From: Pseudomonadota bacterium
GTDB lineage: Bacteria; Bdellovibrionota; FAC87; UBA2466
Length of the DNA: 64,000 nt
Reading direction: 5' to 3'
NCBI GenBank assembly: GCA_009927165.1
Contig: RFNO01000117.1
Location: 1 to 64,000, forward strand
Of the stretch, positions 39,006 through 48,784 are shown one piece after another (the first letter of the stretch is position 1; each line of letters begins with the position of its first letter). A model generated the notes under the pieces. It was given only the letters and a program-made list of their open reading frames with translations, made no database searches and was not told the origin of the DNA. The translations under genes were made by a program, and so were the position numbers.

Positions 39006-40306
39006 TGGAGTCAATTGTTCTCACAGGAAGACCTAACGTAGGAAAGTCCAGTCTGTATAACGCCTTGCTGGGCTACCGGAGAGCTATTGTTTTAGACATG
39101 CCTGGTACCACGATGGATTTGGTTCGTGAGAAATTGGAATGGGCTCCAGCTATGGTGATCGATAGCCAGGGTATTTTTGATGAGGGTGATACTCAGACTC
39201 TCCAAGAAATTATAAAAGCTGCTTCTATTTTTCTTTTTGTTGTCGATGCACAAGTAGGAGTAACCCCCTTTGACCGTTGGCTTGCTAGAGAAGTTCACAT
39301 TGCCAAAAAGCCGACACTTTTAGTGATCAATAAGTGTGATGGTCATGGACGAAGCTATGAAGAGGAATTTTCAGAGCTTGGATTTTCTGAGAGTTTAGAA
39401 GTGTCGGCAGCACACCGTCGGGGAATTACGGATCTTAAATCATGGTGTCGTCGACAGTTAGGGGTGCCGGAGTTTTCTGAAGAGATCATTGAAGCAAGCG
39501 AAGATAACGAGGAAGAGAAGGCGCCAATCAAATTAGCGCTCATAGGCAGACCCAATTCCGGAAAATCAACTTTAATGAACAAGCTCTGTCGCCAAAGAGT
39601 GTCGAGAGTCAGTCCCATTGCGCACACGACTAGGGACCCCGTAAGCTTCGAGATTGAGTCAAGCAAGGGAAAAATCCGAATTGTCGATACTGCAGGCATC
39701 CGTCGTCCGCGAAGCCTAAAAGAATCTGTAGAGCAATTCTCTATTCATGCTTCTACACGTACGCTAAAAGAAGCTGATGTAGTGTTTTTGTTAATCAATT
39801 GTAGTGAAGCGATTACGGATCAAGATATGAGGCTGCTATCGTTGATCGAACGAGAAAAGAAGCCGACGGTAGTATTACTAAACTTTTGGGACCGACTTTC
39901 CGGTACTGAGAGAAGACACTTTGTTGAAAATTCAGATTTTGCAAACTATCTGAAAAATTTTAAAACAATACCGGTTAGCGGAAAGACCGGCTGGAATATT
40001 GATCGGTTAATGTCTCAGGTATATAAACTTCACGAACAATCTACAAAACGAGTAAAGACCTCAGACCTTAATCGCTTTGTAAAGGATGTGGTTAGTAAAA
40101 ACCCGCCTCCAGCGGCCGGAAATGGAAATTTCAATATTTTGTATGCTAGCCAGGTTAAGAAAAGTCCTCCTACGTTTGTTTTCTTCATGAATCGCAAAGG
40201 GAATCTACCGGAAAGTTATCAACGGTATCTTGAAAATCAGATCAAAAGCAGACTTGGCTTCAAGAGCCAACCCGTAAGAATTTATTTCCGGGCTGGCGAG
40301 CGATAG
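39005..40306 (+). CDS. der: GTPase Der (EngA)
   Basis: 433 aa; two tandem G domains 'GRPNVGKSSLYNALLG' and 'GRPNSGKSTLMNKL'. Confidence 0.95.
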   Translation: MESIVLTGRPNVGKSSLYNALLGYRRAIVLDMPGTTMDLVREKLEWAPAMVIDSQGIFDEGDTQTLQEIIKAASIFLFVVDAQVGVTPFDRWLAREVHIAKKPTLLVINKCDGHGRSYEEEFSELGFSESLEVSAAHRRGITDLKSWCRRQLGVPEFSEEIIEASEDNEEEKAPIKLALIGRPNSGKSTLMNKLCRQRVSRVSPIAHTTRDPVSFEIESSKGKIRIVDTAGIRRPRSLKESVEQFSIHASTRTLKEADVVFLLINCSEAITDQDMRLLSLIEREKKPTVVLLNFWDRLSGTERRHFVENSDFANYLKNFKTIPVSGKTGWNIDRLMSQVYKLHEQSTKRVKTSDLNRFVKDVVSKNPPPAAGNGNFNILYASQVKKSPPTFVFFMNRKGNLPESYQRYLENQIKSRLGFKSQPVRIYFRAGER

Positions 40307-40421
40307 CCCCAATAATGCTCGGCGTTTAATGCAGCTGCGTCCCGGCAAAAAGCGGCTGTGGATAAAATTTTGAAAATCTCGTCCTTTGTTTTGATAAGAT
40401 AAAGCTACTCTTTTTCACTCC

Positions 40422-41576
40422 ATGGACCAAACCACACACAAAAAGCAAGTTATCCGGCCCGAGCTGCTCCAATCGATCCAATCTCGTTGGGAACGAGCCC
40501 TTCCCGCCTTAAAGGAAAGAGGTCATGTTATTTTTATTAGCGACCGGTATCGATTTTGGGATGCACCCGGTTTTGTTCAGCAAAGTCTGGCGAGAGTCCT
40601 TGTTGAGAATGGAATACAAGTAACCTGGTTGGACGGAATGAGTTGGAAGCGTTCCTATCCGGCTATTCCTGAAAAATCCCCTCTTTTAATGGTGTCCCAA
40701 TTGAAGTGCTTGCCGGGTAGAAGATGGCGATTCATCGAAGAAGCAAGCATAAGTTGGCAAGCCCATCAGATCAAATCGTTGTGCAGGAAAGAAAGGCCGA
40801 TTATTTGGGTTCAAGGAAGTTTAGATGACAGAATTTCCGAACGATTAGATTCAGTAGATGTATTTTCAGTGTTTGATGATCCTTTATTAAATACTCCGGG
40901 TAATCCACTCTGCGAAAAAGCAAAGCTGATCGTGAGTCAAAATGCGTTTGCAGATAATATTTTCCATGAAAGGTATCCCCAAAAAGCCCATATTTTTTTA
41001 CCACCGGTTGAATTGAGTGAGCGAGTTTTTGCGAAGTCAAAGCAAGAGATGCTTCTGCCTCCCGGTTTTCCCCAACAAGTCATGGGATATTTAGGGGCGT
41101 TTTTTCCTGAGGGTTTTGACTTTGAAATCCTTCGCTACTTGATTACTTCCCTACCTGCCTGGGGATTTTTAATGGTGGGAAGAACCAATGAGGAAGGGGA
41201 AAAAATCTTGTGGGAGCTCAAAAAGTTCCCTAATTTTTGCCACCATCCCTGGATTGCTAGAGAACAGCTGCCCAATGTTTGGAGCTTACTGGATGTAAAT
41301 CTGATGCTGTATCGGCCCCACGCAACTAATTCAGGAGCTTTTCCTGTCAAACTTCTGGAAGCTCTTTATTTTGGTATTCCATCTGTGGCGACTAAAGTGC
41401 CCAAAACTTCAAGTTTAGAGGGGGTAATTCCTTTGAGTTCTTTTCCCGATCAAATAAAAGATTTGGCTTTAAGTGAATATAAATTCCCCAAAGATCGTTC
41501 GGCTACTTTTGAAAATTTATTTTATGAAATGCATCCGAAAATTCATTTAGCTAAAATCTCTGAATTAATCGGCTAA
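40422..41576 (+). CDS. Glycosyltransferase (GT-B)
   Basis: 384 aa; C-terminal 'FPVKLLEALYFGIPSVATKVP'. Confidence 0.8.
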   Translation: MDQTTHKKQVIRPELLQSIQSRWERALPALKERGHVIFISDRYRFWDAPGFVQQSLARVLVENGIQVTWLDGMSWKRSYPAIPEKSPLLMVSQLKCLPGRRWRFIEEASISWQAHQIKSLCRKERPIIWVQGSLDDRISERLDSVDVFSVFDDPLLNTPGNPLCEKAKLIVSQNAFADNIFHERYPQKAHIFLPPVELSERVFAKSKQEMLLPPGFPQQVMGYLGAFFPEGFDFEILRYLITSLPAWGFLMVGRTNEEGEKILWELKKFPNFCHHPWIAREQLPNVWSLLDVNLMLYRPHATNSGAFPVKLLEALYFGIPSVATKVPKTSSLEGVIPLSSFPDQIKDLALSEYKFPKDRSATFENLFYEMHPKIHLAKISELIG

Positions 41577-42593
41577 ATGAATTTTACTTAACATCATTTT
41601 GATTCGGTCTTGATAAGTGTGATTGCCACGTTGAACTCGATCAAATCCTTTTGCAGCAATTTTCTTCCGCTCTCCCAGATGAGCTTTATAGTAAGTTACT
41701 TTATCTTTGAGCTCGTCCAAGGAATCAAAACAAACAATTTCCTTGTCCTCATCAAAGTAGCTTAAAATTTCTTCATTTCTCGGTGCAATTTGCAAAGTTC
41801 CACATGCCGGGATTTCAAAAGTCCGTTGTGTATGACGATCTTCTGCTTCCTCTCGTAAAAGACCAAGAGCGATTTCACTGTGACTTATTACGTCTGCAAA
41901 GTCGGGATGGTAAATTGCATGAGGAACAATATGGTCTCGATACTTTCGATAATTTCGATATTTTGTCCAGCGGTCGCCCCACACGTAGAGTTGTTCCCAA
42001 CCAACAGCATTAAGAAATTTATCTCGTGAGCGATCATATGTTCCTACGAAAGTTACCTGAAATGATTTGCCTCCAAGTTTGCTTTCGTTTGCAGATAGAG
42101 GCCGATGTACTTGGGGCTCGAAAGCAGAGGGAATATAAAAAGATAGGGGTTGTCCTAACATTTTGTATCGTTGGAGATTTTGGGACTTGGTCGTGAATAC
42201 GCAGTCGTAAAGTGAGAGAGTATCAAAAAAATCACTTGGCTTGAGAATGCCATCGGAAAAGTTATTGTCATGAGAATGATAAATCAGCTTAGGTGGGCAG
42301 GGTAAAGACCGCAATTCTTGGAGTAAGTCACTGGATAAAAAGTTTTCTGCCAAATTCAAAACCAGTTCAATGTTCAGTTCCTGACATTTGCGAAGCACGA
42401 ACTCTGAACAAGCATCAATTTTTTTTTTTAGGGGATGGTGATTCCAACGGATCAAAAAAGATTCCCAAACATGCTCAGAAGCAAACATGCCTGGATCCCA
42501 ACGAAATACTTCGTGTCCCAAAGCTTCGGCCGCATTTGCGTAAAAGGAAGAGCAAGCATTGGGGGAGAGGCTACCCAAATAGAGAATTCGCAT
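41565..42593 (-). CDS. CgeB-like glycosyltransferase
   Basis: 'SEIALGLLREEAEDRHTQRTFEIPACGTLQIAPRNEEILSYFDEDKEIVCF'; likely start at Met 42593. Confidence 0.85.
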   Translation of the reverse strand: MRILYLGSLSPNACSSFYANAAEALGHEVFRWDPGMFASEHVWESFLIRWNHHPLKKKIDACSEFVLRKCQELNIELVLNLAENFLSSDLLQELRSLPCPPKLIYHSHDNNFSDGILKPSDFFDTLSLYDCVFTTKSQNLQRYKMLGQPLSFYIPSAFEPQVHRPLSANESKLGGKSFQVTFVGTYDRSRDKFLNAVGWEQLYVWGDRWTKYRNYRKYRDHIVPHAIYHPDFADVISHSEIALGLLREEAEDRHTQRTFEIPACGTLQIAPRNEEILSYFDEDKEIVCFDSLDELKDKVTYYKAHLGERKKIAAKGFDRVQRGNHTYQDRIKMMLSKIHLAD

Positions 42594-42713
42594 AGAAAAA
42601 TTATAGACGAATCTGGGGCCCGACCCTAATTGTGTTCGGTAACGGCCGTAGTTTGTTGCACCGTCTAACAAATTGACAGTTGTTTAGCGTGTGAACAAAC
42701 GGGAGATTGAATT

Positions 42714-42742
42714 TTGAGCATGGCGGAAAAAGACTGTAAATA
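42714..42742 (+). promoter_or_regulatory. Weak candidate promoter for the ncRNA (TTGAGC - 17 nt - TAAATA)
   Basis: Positioned just upstream of the first hairpin of the non-coding region; match is only partial. Confidence 0.25.
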
Positions 42743-42749
42743 CAAATAC

Positions 42750-43172
42750 TTGAAATCAGGAGACTGAATGCCATTAGTCTACACAAGACGAGTGGCATTT
42801 CCTTGCAATTTGTAAAGTGCGGCTGAGGAAACTTGGCTAGGAGGCAGTCTCAGGAATGCTACAAAGATGGGTTCGGGACAACTAATTCGAAATTGCAAAT
42901 CGGGAGACCATGAGTCGGGAGGAAACAGGTTTTAGTTTGAGAGAAGATTTACTCAGACTTGAGGCCATTAGGGGGAACTAAGATCCGGTGTGAACGAGGA
43001 CTTGCTGGTGTGAAACCGGGTCCCATTTTTTCTAGAGCTGAAGGGGTTTCGCTCTAGGATAAACGGTCTGCTTAAAGACAGCAGGCACGGGGGTACTCAA
43101 CAAGTATCTTCGTGGTACCACTACTCCTCTCTCGCCCGCCGCTTTCAATTGTGAAGGCGGCGAGGTTTTTTT
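42750..43172 (+). ncRNA. Unidentified long structured non-coding RNA
   Basis: No plus-strand ORF; AATGCCA/TGGCATT hairpin, 9-nt long-range TTGCAATTT/AAATTGCAA, CTAGAGC..GAA/TTC..GCTCTAG hairpin, strong terminator at the 3' end. Confidence 0.65.
43137..43172 (+). terminator. Intrinsic terminator 1 after ncRNA
   Basis: 11-bp stem CGCCGCTTTCA/TGAAGGCGGCG, ATTG loop, then AGG TTTTTTT. Confidence 0.93.
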
Positions 43173-43175
43173 AAG

Positions 43176-43213
43176 AAACGGTCCAAGGATGTGATTCCTT
43201 GGGCCGTTTTTTT
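43176..43213 (+). terminator. Intrinsic terminator 2 after ncRNA
   Basis: 14-bp stem AAACGGTCCAAGGA/TCCTTGGGCCGTTT with overlapping 7-T tract. Confidence 0.93.
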
Positions 43214-43291
43214 CTCTTTATGAATATAGCCTCATAATTAACGCTCGGTGTGACTTTATCCGATAGGGGAATGGAGAAGGCTTAGAGCACT

Positions 43292-44389
43292 ATGGATGAA
43301 GGAAAAAAAATAGGGTCCATTCCGTTTTCCGTGAAGAAACGAGCTGAAATGCAAGGGGGATTTGAGGAGATTCAGCAAGTAGCCTCTGGGGGGATGGCTA
43401 TCGTTTTTAAGGCCAAACAGCCCAGTTTGGAAAGATTTGTAGCTGTTAAAAGTCTCAAATCCCATTTGTTAGCTAATCCTGAGATCAGAGAGCGATTTCG
43501 GAGAGAGGCCAAGGCTTTAGCTAGTGTTCTTCATCAAAATATTGCCCATGTGTATGATTTCAGTGAGTCTGAAGAAGAAGCCCTTATTTTCATGGAATAT
43601 ATTGATGGAATCGATTTGTCCCAAATTATCCAAAAAGTAGGAGCGCTTCCGGCTGAAGTTGCTGCGGCGATTCTTTTAGGGCTGGCTCGGGGAGTTTCCT
43701 ATATCCACAATCGTCATTTGATTCATAGAGATATTAAACCCTCCAACATTCGGTTAACGGCTCGGGGCGAAGTGAAGCTGATGGATTTTGGAATTGTAAT
43801 GGACACTGAGAGCCATTCGCTCACGAGACCTGGAATGATGGTCGGTTCTCCAAGTTATCTTTCCCCGGAACAAGTGATAGGAGATCCCCTGACGCCTCAA
43901 TCCGACATTTTTCTTTTGGGAATCTGTTTGTACGAAATGTTGACGGGTACGCGGCCCTTTAAAGAAGAGGGTAACAAGACCGTGTTCCAGCGCATTCGAG
44001 AATGCGAGTATATTTCAGCTCAAGAGATGAACAGTGCTATTCCCCGTAAACTCAATCGAATCATAGAAAAATGTCTGGAGAAAGACCCTCGAGATCGATA
44101 TGCCACTGCAAAGGAAGTCGTCCAAGAATTGGAGACTTTCCTAGGATTCATTAAAAGCAACCACACTCAGGATCTCATTTTGGGTTTTTTTGATGAGGAG
44201 TCTCTTCTGGTTCCCGCCATGTCTTATTCGGATGAGATAAAAGCGGCAGGTAGTTGGAAACAAACATTTTCCAGTAAAACCTGGTTGTTAATTCTTTTAC
44301 TGGCTAGCCTCAGTTTGGCTATCGGATATGTTTGGGGTAGAAACGATTCGGTTCACGCTTTACCCTACAGTGCCAAGCCTCTGAAGTAA
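43292..44389 (+). CDS. Serine/threonine protein kinase, PknB-like, with C-terminal TM
   Basis: 365 aa; 'HRDIKPSNIRLT', 'LMDFGIVMD', 'GSPSYLSPEQ', TM 'TWLLILLLASLSLAIGYVWG'. Confidence 0.95.
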   Translation: MDEGKKIGSIPFSVKKRAEMQGGFEEIQQVASGGMAIVFKAKQPSLERFVAVKSLKSHLLANPEIRERFRREAKALASVLHQNIAHVYDFSESEEEALIFMEYIDGIDLSQIIQKVGALPAEVAAAILLGLARGVSYIHNRHLIHRDIKPSNIRLTARGEVKLMDFGIVMDTESHSLTRPGMMVGSPSYLSPEQVIGDPLTPQSDIFLLGICLYEMLTGTRPFKEEGNKTVFQRIRECEYISAQEMNSAIPRKLNRIIEKCLEKDPRDRYATAKEVVQELETFLGFIKSNHTQDLILGFFDEESLLVPAMSYSDEIKAAGSWKQTFSSKTWLLILLLASLSLAIGYVWGRNDSVHALPYSAKPLK

Positions 44390-44471
44390 TGATGGTTTTT
44401 CTATAAAATACAGCTACTTTTCTTAATTAGCAGATCTTTTCTTTGGTCCCTTTCAGTGCTACAAGGGGACC

Positions 44472-45584
44472 ATGTTTTTTAAGTCAAAATCCAGCGCCCT
44501 TTCAGCGGAAGCCGTCTTGCAAAAGTTAAAATCGGTACAGGATCCAGATTTGAACCGAGACATTGTCAGTTTAGGATTTGTTAAGAATCTGAAAATCGAA
44601 GGAGCAAAAGTTTGTTTTCAGGTTGAACTGACAACTCCAGCGTGTCCGGTGAAGGACCAGCTCAAGCAGCAATGCGAAGAAGTCGTTATGTCCTTAGAAG
44701 GGGTATCTAAAGTGGAGGTTGAGATGACTGCTAACGTTCGTGGCACAGCACCCCAGTCAAACCGTATTGTTTTGCCTACTGTGAAAAATGTAATTGCAGT
44801 GGCTAGCGGAAAAGGCGGTGTGGGAAAAAGTACGGTGACCATCAATTTAAGTATGGCACTTGCGGCTGAGGGAGCCCGCGTCGGGTTACTCGATGCTGAT
44901 ATTTATGGTCCAAGCATTCCTCTGATGATGGGTACCACGAAGGAAAAACCTGAAAGTCGCGAGAAACGAGTTATCCCCATCGAGCGAGATGGAGTCAAAA
45001 TGATGTCGATGGGGTATCTCATTCCTGAAGGCGAGCCCGTGGTTTGGCGTGGTCCGATGGTTCACGGAGCGTTAACTCAGTTTTTAAGTCAGGTTGAGTG
45101 GGGAGAATTAGATTACTTGTTGATTGATATGCCTCCGGGAACTGGCGATGCACAACTTACGATCAGCCAGAGTGCTCCCCTTGCGGGCGCAATTATTGTA
45201 ACTACCCCGCAAGAAGTGAGTCTGATTGATGCTCGAAAGGGCCTCAAGATGTTTCAAAATGTAAAAGTACCTATTTTGGGGGTTGTGGAAAACATGTCTG
45301 GCTTTGTTTGTGGCCATTGTCATGAAGTGACTCATGTTTTTCGCAAAGGAGGCGGCGAAAAAATGGCAGCTGAAATGGGAGTTGCCGTTTTGGGAAGCAT
45401 TCCTTTGGATCCTCAAATCGCCGAAACTTCCGATTTGGGGACTCCGATTGTAGTTTCTCATCCCAATACACAGGTGGCTCAATCGTATCGTTCCATTGCT
45501 CGTGAGATTGCTGCAAAATTATCAGTTTTAAGCTTAGGAGGAGTTTCATCGTTTAAACCCATCGAGATGGAATGGCAGTCATGA
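44472..45584 (+). CDS. apbC: Mrp/NBP35/ApbC family Fe-S carrier P-loop ATPase
   Basis: 370 aa; N-terminal MIP18-type domain, 'ASGKGGVGKSTVTINLSMALA', 'CGHC'. Confidence 0.95.
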   Translation: MFFKSKSSALSAEAVLQKLKSVQDPDLNRDIVSLGFVKNLKIEGAKVCFQVELTTPACPVKDQLKQQCEEVVMSLEGVSKVEVEMTANVRGTAPQSNRIVLPTVKNVIAVASGKGGVGKSTVTINLSMALAAEGARVGLLDADIYGPSIPLMMGTTKEKPESREKRVIPIERDGVKMMSMGYLIPEGEPVVWRGPMVHGALTQFLSQVEWGELDYLLIDMPPGTGDAQLTISQSAPLAGAIIVTTPQEVSLIDARKGLKMFQNVKVPILGVVENMSGFVCGHCHEVTHVFRKGGGEKMAAEMGVAVLGSIPLDPQIAETSDLGTPIVVSHPNTQVAQSYRSIAREIAAKLSVLSLGGVSSFKPIEMEWQS

Positions 45585-45895
45585 GTCTTTCACCCCTGGA
45601 ACTTAAGCAGTTGGGACCGCAGCATTTGGGGATTATTTGGAATGATGGCCACAATTCCTTGTTCAATGTAAGGAATTTGAGGCTCAAGTGTCGATGCGCC
45701 AATTGTGTCGACGAGTGGACTCGAGAAAAACTTCTTGATGATAACTCAGTCCCACTTGATGTGAAGCCTCGCAAAATTGAATCAGTCGGTCGATATGCAA
45801 TTAAAGTAGAGTGGAGTGATGGTCACGATGCGGGAATCTATACGTTTGAGCACTTAAGAGCTCAGTGTGAGTGCCCCTTATGCAAATCCCGATAA
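45572..45895 (+). CDS. DUF971 domain-containing protein
   Basis: 107 aa; 'LRLKCRCANCVDEWT', 'YAIKVEWSDGHDAGIYTFEHLRAQCECPLC'. Confidence 0.9.
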   Translation: MAVMSLSPLELKQLGPQHLGIIWNDGHNSLFNVRNLRLKCRCANCVDEWTREKLLDDNSVPLDVKPRKIESVGRYAIKVEWSDGHDAGIYTFEHLRAQCECPLCKSR

Positions 45896-46944
45896 CACTC
45901 GAAAACAAGCTCATTTACATAAAAAAAACGTCGGATCCTTTTGGAATGAATGTTCCTTTTGAAACGAGTTCCTACCGAGAGGATTTTGAACAGTCGATGA
46001 GCGGTGGTTTTTTCGATTTGTCAGATTGGGGCATAGTCGAAATCAAAGGACCCGATGCTCGTGATTTTCTCCAGAGAATGACCACCGTCGATTTTAAGAA
46101 AATCTCCTCCCACAAAGTAGTTCCTGGGGCGTTTTTGACGGGACGCGGGGGAGTAGTGGCTCTGGGAATGTTTAGAATGCTCAAGGATGAGCATTTTCTT
46201 TTTATCACAGGGCCTGGTCAAGAAAGTGCTTCTTTGGACCATATCGATCGGTTTCACTTCCAGGAAAAACTTGAAGCACAGACGGCGGGACAAGACTCTG
46301 TGGTCTTGGGCCTATGGGCAACGCCGGAGCAACTTGAGAAAAAGCTAGGTTGGAAGTTGGGAGCTGCCTTGGAAGTAACTCAATCAACATTGGATTCTGT
46401 TGGAGTGGAAACATGGATTGATAATCGCCGTCCTTTTCTAGTTTGGTGTCAGCTCCAAAGAAATAATGCACTCGCTTTCATTACCGCCCTTTCCAAAAAG
46501 GGTTTCGACCTGTTGGGTACCCATGTCTTTCATTTTTATCGTATTCAGGCGGGGATGCCTTGGATGGGTTGGGAAATCACCGATAAAGATCTCATTTTAG
46601 AAGCTAACTTAGAGGACCATGTCGCTCGAAATAAGGGCTGTTACCCAGGACAAGAGGTGGTAGAGAGAATTTTTACCTACGGACAAGTCAATCGAAAACT
46701 TTTTGTAGTAGAATTGAAAACGCAGGAAAGCAGGGATTATTTACGAAAACCAGTCCTTGTCGACGATGGTGATAAGCGAGTGGGAGAACTTGTTTCTGCA
46801 GTGGAGTTCCCGGAAGATTCTTCGAGAGCCATTGGACTTGCGTATATTCGAAAGGGCTATTGGAACTCTTCAACGGAATATGAAACTGCTGACAAAGACA
46901 TGTTGAAAATTCAGTTGGGCCCTGAAAGGAATGACAATGCTTAA
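45871..46944 (+). CDS. ygfZ: YgfZ/GcvT-like folate-binding protein
   Basis: 357 aa; signature 'KGCYPGQEVVERIFTYGQVNRKL'. Confidence 0.9.
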   Translation: MPLMQIPITLENKLIYIKKTSDPFGMNVPFETSSYREDFEQSMSGGFFDLSDWGIVEIKGPDARDFLQRMTTVDFKKISSHKVVPGAFLTGRGGVVALGMFRMLKDEHFLFITGPGQESASLDHIDRFHFQEKLEAQTAGQDSVVLGLWATPEQLEKKLGWKLGAALEVTQSTLDSVGVETWIDNRRPFLVWCQLQRNNALAFITALSKKGFDLLGTHVFHFYRIQAGMPWMGWEITDKDLILEANLEDHVARNKGCYPGQEVVERIFTYGQVNRKLFVVELKTQESRDYLRKPVLVDDGDKRVGELVSAVEFPEDSSRAIGLAYIRKGYWNSSTEYETADKDMLKIQLGPERNDNA

Positions 46945-48784
46945 GGGGTTGTTCAGGTTTTTTTCTTCTGTAAAATTGGCAGTGTTTTCGTTGCTTTTGT
47001 TATCAGCGGTCCTGGCTTACGCCACGATGATGGGAAGCTTTTACGGCATGAGAGGCTCCCAAGTTGCAGTCTACCAAAGATGGTGGTTTGGGGGAGTCCT
47101 TTTTCTTCTCGGACTTAATGTTTTTTGTGCGGCAATGTCCCGCTATCCCTGGAAGTTGCGACAGGCTGGGTTTGTACTAACTCACCTCGGAATTATCATT
47201 ATTTTAGTTGGAGCTTTCGTAACACAAAAATATGGAATCGATGGAAACCTTCAGGTTTCTGAAATGCAACAAAACCGCGAAGTAATGTTGAACGATCTCA
47301 AGTTAACCATTGTTAAGCAGGCGACGGATAGTGAGGAGTCTACCAAGAAGCAGGAAATTATTATTCCGGAAAGTCATGTGCCTCGGGAAGGGAAAATAGT
47401 TGAGATTGTTTTTAAAGACAAAAGTGAAAAGTCAGCGGGCACTTTAGTAGTCGAGAAGTTTATTCCTAGAGCCGTTCCAGAAAATCAAATGATCATGAGC
47501 CCAACAAAGGGATTGGGAACTCCTGCTCTAAAGATAGCGCTTTCGAATAACCGATTCAGAATTCAGGAATGGTTGAAAGCAGATCCCCAGGAAAAAAAAG
47601 CAGAGCTTAATTTGGGGCCGGCGATTGTTACTTTTCAGAAGTTGTGGACTCCCGAAGATGAAAAAAACTTTTGGTCTCAGAAACCCAAGAAGCCAGAAGC
47701 AGCAAAAGTAGCAGACAAAGGAACTCTTTTAGTGGACGTAGCTGGGCAGAGATTCGCGCTCAAAGTTTCAGATCTCATCAATCAATGGCGTCCGCTGGAA
47801 AAATCTGGGTTTGAGATACGAGTAGATAGGTATTTGCCTTATGCAGTCGTTGAGAATAACAAATTAATCAGTCGTTCAGCAGATCCCAGAAATCCAGCCA
47901 CTGAAGTTTCGGTAAGAAAAGGAAAAGATTCTAACCAGACCGAGCGATTTATTCTGTTTGCCCTGATGCCCGAGCATAATACGCAGTACAAGCGTAAAGA
48001 CGAAAGTAAACCTCGTTTCGAGGTCGCCCTTTCTTTAATGCCGCCTCAGCAGGAGCAAGAGTTGATGGGAGTGGGGCGATCACGGGGACGGTTGTACTTG
48101 GCTCAGAACAGTAGTGATAGCGAATTGTTCTATCGCAGTTTTGGTGCTTCCGGGGATTTGAACTCCGAAGGAAAAATCGCGCCTGGGAAAAAAGTGCCGA
48201 CGGGTTGGATGAATATCGAACTTGAAGTGAAGGAGTGGTTACCGTTTTCGGTTCAAAAGGAAGAGCCAAGATCAGTGGAGAAATTGCAGGGAGCAGATGA
48301 GCCGTTTTTGACAGCGATAAAAGTCAAAGTGGACTCATATCCTTCGGTTTGGCTTTTAGAAGGAATGGGGAAAATGTTTTCTGTTGGGGGAAAAGATGTT
48401 GTTGTTCAATATCATCGAGACAGTTTAATGCTACCCTTCGATATTTATCTGGATAAGTTTACCATGGGGACTAACCCGGGAACTCAGCAGGCTGCTAGTT
48501 TCACAAGTAATGTCACCGTAAAAGACCCCAATCAGGATGAACAGAAAAAAGCAGTCATCTCTATGAATGAACCTCTGAAGTATGGGGGGTATTACTTCTA
48601 TCAAGCTAGTTATCAGCTTACCCCGGGTGAACCTGCTGTGTCAGTACTAGCGGTAAACTTTGATCCCGGTAGGGTGTTAAAATACTTGGGGTCACTCATT
48701 ATGACTTTAGGCATAAGCTTAATGTTTTATTTGAATCCGCATTACCTAAAGGTTTTTCTGGGTGGCCAAAAGGAGACGGCATGA
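46931..48784 (+). CDS. resB: Cytochrome c biogenesis protein ResB (system II)
   Basis: 617 aa; 'FFSSVKLAVFSLLLLSAVLAYATMMGS', 'NEPLKYGGYYFYQASYQ'. Confidence 0.92.
   Translation: MTMLKGLFRFFSSVKLAVFSLLLLSAVLAYATMMGSFYGMRGSQVAVYQRWWFGGVLFLLGLNVFCAAMSRYPWKLRQAGFVLTHLGIIIILVGAFVTQKYGIDGNLQVSEMQQNREVMLNDLKLTIVKQATDSEESTKKQEIIIPESHVPREGKIVEIVFKDKSEKSAGTLVVEKFIPRAVPENQMIMSPTKGLGTPALKIALSNNRFRIQEWLKADPQEKKAELNLGPAIVTFQKLWTPEDEKNFWSQKPKKPEAAKVADKGTLLVDVAGQRFALKVSDLINQWRPLEKSGFEIRVDRYLPYAVVENNKLISRSADPRNPATEVSVRKGKDSNQTERFILFALMPEHNTQYKRKDESKPRFEVALSLMPPQQEQELMGVGRSRGRLYLAQNSSDSELFYRSFGASGDLNSEGKIAPGKKVPTGWMNIELEVKEWLPFSVQKEEPRSVEKLQGADEPFLTAIKVKVDSYPSVWLLEGMGKMFSVGGKDVVVQYHRDSLMLPFDIYLDKFTMGTNPGTQQAASFTSNVTVKDPNQDEQKKAVISMNEPLKYGGYYFYQASYQLTPGEPAVSVLAVNFDPGRVLKYLGSLIMTLGISLMFYLNPHYLKVFLGGQKETA

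Noticed and set aside
43090-43172. T-box-like riboswitch end (CGTGGTACCAC followed by CTCG...CGAGG terminator)
   Set aside because: The AGGGTGGNACCGCG core is not present and the downstream gene is a protein kinase, not an aminoacyl-tRNA synthetase or amino acid gene
42750-43172. RNase P RNA or tmRNA
   Set aside because: No GAGGAAAGTCCGGGC / ACAGAACCCGGCTTA pair for RNase P, and no tRNA-like 3' GGTTCGAATCC...CCA end for tmRNA; a covariance model search is still needed
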